A DNA stretch of 64,000 nt from Notamacropus eugenii (lineage: Eukaryota > Chordata > Mammalia > Diprotodontia > Macropodidae). A program made the position numbers and the translations under genes. The stretch covers positions 90,254,575-90,318,574 of the forward strand of contig NC_092872.1 of the NCBI RefSeq assembly GCF_028372415.1. The letters run 5' to 3'. The first letter of the stretch is position 1, and every line of letters begins with the position of its first letter. Below, piece by piece: positions 58,859 to 64,000 of this stretch. A model generated the notes under the pieces. The model was not told where the DNA came from. It did no database searches and was given only the letters and a program-made list of their open reading frames with translations.

Positions 58859-58950
58859 CATCATCACAACCGTAAGAGCTAACCTATAAAGGTGGAAGGT
58901 TTTCAAGCTGGGGATAAAACGAGTACCAAAATGTAACAATCCATGGAGGA
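58859..58950 (-). repeat. L2 fragment (antisense)
   Basis: AACCTATAAAGGTGGAAGG and GGGATAAAACGAGTACCAAA; short and weak. Confidence 0.4.
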
Positions 58951-58954
58951 GAGA

Positions 58955-59168
58955 GACAGCAACAGTAACAGTAGCAAATTTTGATGTAACACTTTAAGCT
59001 TTACAAAGATATTTACAATGCATTAGCTGATTTGATCCTCACAGTAACTCTGGGAGGTATTATCCCCATTTTACAGATGAGGAAACAGAGACAGGTGGAG
59101 ATAGCTATTAAGCATCTGAGGACTGAAACCCAGATCTTTCTGATTCCAAATCTGACGGTCTGTCCCTA
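58955..59168 (-). repeat. THER/MIR SINE (antisense)
   Basis: AACACTTTAAGCTTTACAAAG, TTGATCCTCACAGTAACTCT, TTATCCCCATTTTACAGATGA and CTTTCTGATTCCAAATCTGAC. Confidence 0.88.
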
Positions 59169-59340
59169 GCAAGTACCTATAACAACATAGAGAAAATAAA
59201 TATAAGACTAATAAATACGAAATATACAAAGCAATTAAATACAAGGTAGTTTAAAAGGGAGGGGGAACAGAAGGCTCCATGAAGAAAATGGTACTTGAAC
59301 TGCAAACTTAAGGAAGAGAGGGATTCTGTGGAGCAGAAGA
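59169..59340 (-). repeat. L2 region (antisense)
   Basis: ATACAAAGCAATTAAATACAA, GGAACAGAAGGCTCCATGAA and GGTACTTGAACTGCAAACTT. Confidence 0.72.
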
Positions 59341-59394
59341 GGGGAGGGGGTGTATCTTGCTTCTTTAAAAAAAAATCTCGATAAAACAACTGAC

Positions 59395-59682
59395 CTAGCC
59401 TCCTACAAGAAGGCGAACTCACAGCTTCTCAAAGCCAAATGCTTGACTTTTAGATCACTTTAATTACTAGGATATTTTTCCTTATATTATGCCTTAACTT
59501 ACCTCTGCAATTTCTAGTCATTGATCCTAGTTCTGACCTGTGGAGGAAGGAAGAACAAACCTGATCCCTCTTCCGCATGGCAACCCAACAGATACTTGAA
59601 GATACCTATCATATATATCCCCAGTAAGTCTCTCCTTCAGGCTAAAAATCTCCAGTTCCTTCAAATCCTTGTATTGGAGTGA
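59395..59682 (-). repeat. CR1/L3 3' region (antisense)
   Basis: CTAGGATATTTTTCCTTATA, CAATTTCTAGTCATTGATCC, GTTCTGACCTGTGGAGGAAG, GCATGGCAACCCAACAGATAC and CTCTCCTTCAGGCTAAAAATC. Confidence 0.8.
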
Positions 59683-60474
59683 GTGAAAACTCACCTAAGT
59701 CATCACAGCTGGTCATCTCTAGATGATGCCTCACATCTCAGCCAGTCACCCACCAGGCAACTGAAACCTACCCAATGCAAGCATCTTATCCTTTCCTGCT
59801 TCAGTCAACACCAGCACCTTCCCCCACTCCCAGCTTCCCCCCTCCTATTCTTGCGTTGTAACTGAATCGATATTAGCATTGTTTTTAGAAAGAGTGTGAT
59901 AGGATGGCTGTTCCCAGTCACAGATCTAAACACACCCTTCTATTTGCCTGAAGCCCTTATTTATGTCTACAGAGAAAAAGGGAAAACTTTAGTATAATCT
60001 CACACTTAGGTCTAGGGCTATAGGTACGTAGGTTCCTTCCTCAATTGGGTGGCCAACTCCTTTGTGAAACAACACTGGCAAAGAAAATAAGGTTATCTTC
60101 ATTAGGAGACAAAACCCATCATTAAAGTAAGACAGCAAATAAATCAATTTAAGAGGAAACAATTGCTATTTGCCAAGCAGTACAGGAGAGGGGAAGAAAC
60201 AGAAAGAAACTACATTTATCTGGTCCCAGTGTGGCAGCAAATTCTGTCTGGGCAGGTCATGTGTCAATTGGGTTAGTGAGCCAGACAAAGCTACAAGTAC
60301 TTATGATTACATTTGGTTCAGAGGGCAGTGCCCTTCTCTTGCAATCTGCCATTGACTTCTTGAAGGCATCTGCCCCACAGGTCTCCAAAATTTCCCAGTT
60401 TTGGTCAACATTGCTTCCATCTTCCATGATCTTTAGTTCCTCCTTCCAGCTCAGAAAAAATGTAATTTAGATGA
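59683..60474. other. Unassigned stretch
   Basis: About 790 bases, no recognised gene or repeat. Confidence 0.4.
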
Positions 60475-61075
60475 GAATTACACTTTTTACATTGAATTTT
60501 TATTTTTCTCAATTACATTAACATTTTTTTTAGTTCCATATTCTTTCCCTCTCTTTTTCCCCACTTCCTTGAAAAGGCAAGCAATGTGTTATAGATTATA
60601 TATGTGCAGTCATGCAAAACATTTTCATATTAACCATATTGAAAAAGAAATCACAGACATAAAAATAAGAATAAGAAGAAAAGTTTTTTTGAAAGTATGC
60701 TTTAATATGCATTAAAACTCCATCAGCTCTTTCTCCAGAGGTGAAAAGTATTTTTCATCATAAATCTTTTGAGATTGTTTGGGAATAGCTAAGTCATTCA
60801 CAATTGATCATCATACAGTATTGTTGTTACTATGTACAGTGTTCTCCTGCTTCTGGTCATTTCATTTTGTATCAGTTCAAGTAAGTCTTCTGAGGCTTTT
60901 CTGAGTATCCTGCTCATCTTTCTTATATCACAATAAAGTTCCATCATAATCATATACCACAACTTGTTCAGTCATTTGCCAATTGATGGCCATCTGGGAA
61001 CTACGTCTGTTTTCAGAGCTGTATACAAACATTTATACTCACCAATATTATATTAGCATACCTGTCTTTCCATAA
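60475..61075 (-). repeat. L1 3'-end fragment (antisense)
   Basis: TTTTTATTTTTCTCAATTACA, ATGTGCAGTCATGCAAAACA, TCACAATTGATCATCATACAG, TGTTCTCCTGCTTCTGGTCA, CATATACCACAACTTGTTCAG and CCAATTGATGGCCATCTGGG. The longest such L1 tail here (about 600 bases). Confidence 0.85.
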
Positions 61076-61160
61076 CCCTTCCAATACTGAGTTTTCCTGT
61101 TTTTGTTTTGTTTTGTTTTGTTATTACCAATTTGTAGAGTGCAGATTTGTTTTAATTTGA
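61076..61160. other. Short unassigned stretch with TTTTG run
   Basis: About five TTTTG units at 61101-61120; otherwise nothing recognised. Confidence 0.6.
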
Positions 61161-61455
61161 ATGAATTTTTCCTGGTGAAGCCATGGCAGCTCTTACAAAT
61201 TACCAGATCCCTTTCTAAATGCTCAGAAATCATCTTTTAATTATATGGTTTAGAATTTAGCTAGGGAGTACAGTCAAGCAGTATCCTATGGTTAGCTGAT
61301 TCTCACTTCACCCCTTTTCTGAAAAATTAGCATGTTTGCCCATCTACAGTTGTACAGCAGTTCTTCTGTTCTTGGGGATTTCAAAGATCAAAAACAACAG
61401 TGATCTTTGAGATAATTGTGGATCAGAAAACTTGACTAATAGAAATACTGACAAC
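61161..61455 (-). repeat. CR1/L3 internal region (antisense)
   Basis: CCTGGTGAAGCCATGGCAGC, TCCCTTTCTAAATGCTCAG, GGAGTACAGTCAAGCAGTAT and ATTTCAAAGATCAAAAACAAC match the L3 stretch that lies around 16.0-17.3 kb in the other relic. Confidence 0.72.
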
Positions 61456-61524
61456 TTCCAATTCCTTGGCATTGTCATTAATCAAGGTTAGACTGTCTTA
61501 GCACAGGTTGATTTTCACTGAATT

Positions 61525-61772
61525 ACTGTTGGTGTTGCTCCTGCAGCTGTTTTGTCCAACTCTTTGTGACCCCATTTGGGATTTTTCTGGCCAAGATCCT
61601 GCAGTGATTTGTCATTCCCTTCTCCAGCTCCTTTTACACATGAGAAACTGGGACAAACCTGGTTAAGTGACTTGCCCAGGGTCACACACCTATTAAGTGT
61701 CTGAGGTCAGATTTGAACTCAGGAAAATGAGTCTTCCTGATTCCGCACCTGGCACTCTATCTAGCTGCCCAA
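61525..61772 (-). mobile_element. MAR1-type SINE (RTE tail), antisense
   Basis: GCAGCTGTTTTGTCCAACTC, TTTGTGACCCCATTTGGGAT, AGTGATTTGTCATTCCCTTC, GGTTAAGTGACTTGCCCAGG, CTGAGGTCAGATTTGAACTC and CACTCTATCTAGCTGCCC. A short GGAAAATGAGTCTTCC irregularity lies near the head. Confidence 0.92.
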
Positions 61773-61864
61773 TGAATTCCTGATAGGTGCTAAATAAAAG
61801 CTGGTTGAGTGAATACTGAAAAGGACCAGACCTCAGCCGTGATGTAGCTGAAATCACAGTCCCG

Positions 61865-62285
61865 TCTTCATTTTCTTAAGAATACCATTCCCAGATACTT
61901 CAGGTGTTTCTTCCTACCTGTAGTCCCTTGGACTCAACTACATCCAAATCCTCCTGACTGTCCCCCATGCACGGAATGTTCTACCCCCTAAACTTGGCCT
62001 CCTGGCTTCCCTGACTTTCTTCAAGTCTCAGCCAAAGTGTTACCTTTTGTAAGAAGCCTTCTCAGACCTCCTTAATCTTGGTACCTATCTTCTGAAATTA
62101 CTCCTTGTGTGTGCGTGCACTCGTGTTAGCATGTTGTCTCTCCCATTAGGCTATGAGCTCCTTGAGAACAGGGAATGGAATTCTTTGTTTTGTTTTTTGC
62201 TTTTCTATGTATCTCCAGCACTGAGCACAATGTCTGCCACATATTAGAGGCTTAATAAATGCTAACTGACAGACTGACTGGCTCA
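61865..62285 (+). repeat. L2 3' region
   Basis: CCTCCTGACTGTCCCCCATG, GGCCTCCTGGCTTCCCTGAC, AAGAAGCCTTCTCAGACCTC, GCTATGAGCTCCTTGAGAAC and GGCTTAATAAATGCTAACTGA. Confidence 0.92.
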
Positions 62286-62293
62286 CTAGACAG

Positions 62294-62318
62294 TGACTAG
62301 ACTAGACTAGACTAGACA
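62294..62318. repeat. (GACTA)5 pentamer repeat
   Basis: About five GACTA units directly after an L2 tail of TGACAGACTGACTGG. Confidence 0.92.
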
Positions 62319-62419
62319 TATTGGAGGAGGAGGGAAGGCTATGTTGTGTTGCAACAGACCATTTTCTTTATGGACAAAGAGGGAAAAAGCCTGGGAGGGG
62401 TTCAGACATCTAAAAAGAT

Positions 62420-62700
62420 TCAATCAACCAGCAAGCATTTATTAAACTCCTATTCTGTGCCAGGCACTCTGCTAGGCACAGGAGGAACAAGACATTAATC
62501 AAAGGAGCTTACATTCTATAGGAGGAAGCAACCTAGACATATGAAAATGAACAGAGGTATAAAGAAGCATTTACTAATCACAGTGCTAAGCTTTGGGGAT
62601 ATAGATACAAAACTGAGACTCAGTGTTAGTCTTCAAGGTTCCATCATTCTATAGAATAAATGGTCAGAGAGGGGTGTTTGGGATCTGGGAAACTGCAGGG
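62420..62700 (-). repeat. L2 3' region (antisense)
   Basis: CAACCAGCAAGCATTTATTAA, GTGCCAGGCACTCTGCTAGG, GGAGCTTACATTCTATAGGAG, then a second partial start (AAGCATTTACTAATCACAGTG) near 62567. Confidence 0.88.
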
Positions 62701-63180
62701 ATGGTAAATAGAGACAAAGAGCAATTGATTGACATGTGCTTTATAGGATTGGTAATGTTCATTTGATCACTGCTTCCAGAGTCAGACAGGGAGGTGGGGT
62801 GGGGTAAGATACACTTCCCAGCTGTGGCTTGGCAGGAAGGTGATTGGAGGGGTGCCTGGTGGGTCTGAGGCTAGCTAGGTGGGGGTGAAATGGAGTGTCG
62901 GTACTCAGAGCAGGAGATGGAGTACCTGGGTGCAGGTGAAAGGTAAACCTCAGTGATGAGGACTGGACCTGTTACTTCACTCATATACAGAACTCCCAGA
63001 TGAGGAACCTCCCTCCACCAACACAGGTGGGCCCCTTCTCTGCAACCTATAGTCTTAAGAGAGTTGCTTAGAGCACTGAGTGATTAAGTGGATTCACAGG
63101 GTCACACAGTCACTATGTGTCAGAAGCATAACTGCAATAAATGAAATCTAGGCTTAATGAAAAAGGTTCCAATAAATGAA
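62701..63180. other. Unassigned stretch
   Basis: About 480 bases, G-rich at 62790-62900. A MIR-like remnant (GGGTCACACAGTCACTATG) near 63099. Confidence 0.4.
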
Positions 63181-63182
63181 AA

Positions 63183-63440
63183 ATAAGGCAGCAAGGTGGC
63201 TCAGCGCATGGAGTGCCAGGACTGGAGTCAGGAAGACATCTTCATGAGTTAAAATCTGACCTCACACACTCACCAGAGGGTGTGACCCTGGGCAAGTCAT
63301 TTAACCCATTTGCCTGACTTTCTTCATCTGTAAAAATTGAGGCAGAAAAGGAAATTGCAAACCACTCCAGTATCTGTTAAGAAAACCTCAAATAGGGTCA
63401 CAAAGAGTCTGACATGACTAAAGTGATGGAACAACAACCA
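63183..63440 (+). mobile_element. MAR1-type SINE (RTE tail), near full length
   Basis: AAGGCAGCAAGGTGGCTCAGC, CAGGACTGGAGTCAGGAAGA, GTGTGACCCTGGGCAAGTCA, GGAAATTGCAAACCACTCC and GGGTCACAAAGAGTCTGACA, with an ACAACAACC tail. Confidence 0.94.
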
Positions 63441-63444
63441 GTGA

Positions 63445-64000
63445 AAAGTCACTACAAAATAAATACAAGGTAATTTTAGTGAGGGGGACACTAACAGCAT
63501 GAAGGCTCATGAAAAATGTCACATAAGACAAGGCACCTGAGATGAGCTTTGGCAGGAATCCTATTAGTCAGAGAGGATGAGGAAGGGTATTCCAAGTATG
63601 AGGCACAGGCTGAGTAAAGCCATCACAGGAGATGAGATGTCTTGTGTAAGGAAAAACTAGATTTTCTGCAACATGGAATGTGTGATGGGGGATGGGGCAG
63701 GTAATACATAATTAGCCCAGAAAGTTAGGTTGGAACCAGATCATGGAGCACTCTCTTTAAATGTCAAACCAAAAAGGTTATTCTTTATTCGTTCCAGGAA
63801 TATTTTGAGCCAAAGAATGACATGGTAGACCCTGTGCTTTAGGAATTTCACTTGGGCAGCTATACAGAGAAAGGGATTGAAGAGATATTGGAGAACTTTC
63901 CCAGAAAGGCTCCCTCCTTTACCCATGAAGCAGCTCGTTCCCCAGGGCAGGACTGAAAGAATCCTAGTTGAGCCAAATGGGGAATCAGGTCAGCTGGGAA
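63445..64000 (-). repeat. L2 region (antisense), runs off the window
   Basis: CACTACAAAATAAATACAAGG, AAGGGTATTCCAAGTATGAGG, GAGATGTCTTGTGTAAGG, GGAACCAGATCATGGAGCAC, ATTTCACTTGGGCAGCTATAC. It continues beyond the right edge. Confidence 0.85.

Overview
The window is AT-rich, repeat-dense mammalian nuclear DNA, and the repeat content points to a marsupial. The diagnostic elements are tRNA/CORE SINEs with an RTE (BovB-like) tail (MAR1 type), full THER/MIR CORE-SINEs, many well-preserved L2 copies, long antisense CR1/L3 fragments, the marsupial L1 3' end, and a near-intact HAL1 ('half-L1'). I cannot name the species. I recognise no functional host protein-coding exon in 64 kb, so this is most likely intergenic or deep intronic sequence. 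There are no bacterial-type genes, operons or CRISPR arrays. I could not securely identify any endogenous retrovirus or LTR.

Layout. 0-13 kb: L1, L2, L3, MIR and MAR1 fragments; a 72-bp mariner MITE with TA duplications; GATA, GGAGA and TTC/TCC arrays. 13.4-17.7 kb: an antisense CR1/L3 relic split into four segments by a 7SL RNA retrocopy, L2, (CA)n, an RTE/BovB fragment with an 8-bp target duplication, and a MIR. 18-27 kb: MIR/L2/L3 fragments and microsatellites between unassigned stretches. 27.3-30.1 kb: a complete HAL1 insertion (5'UTR, ORF1, 3'UTR, A-rich tail) with a perfect 15-bp target duplication and one nonsense codon in ORF1. 31.9-33.15 kb: an eroded Tc1/mariner-superfamily transposon. 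36.7-37.65 kb: a processed SUMO2 pseudogene with the 3'UTR recognisable to its end. 39-64 kb: hAT-like MITEs, L2, MIR/THER and MAR1 copies, long GGAA and TAG arrays, and an unnamed repeat with a GAGGACC head found in five places plus one copy nested inside another.

The main biological content is a stratigraphy of retrotransposition. L1-type machinery probably mobilised HAL1, SUMO2 mRNA and 7SL RNA; RTE mobilised MAR1 SINEs; L2 probably mobilised MIR/THER. Nesting order gives relative ages: L3 and L2/MIR are oldest, MAR1 and HAL1 youngest. The most novel-looking item is the GAGGACC-headed repeat, whose ends are fixed in two copies by 11-12 bp target duplications. All family assignments come from reading the sequence against remembered consensus patterns, so boundaries are typically uncertain by 5-30 bp.
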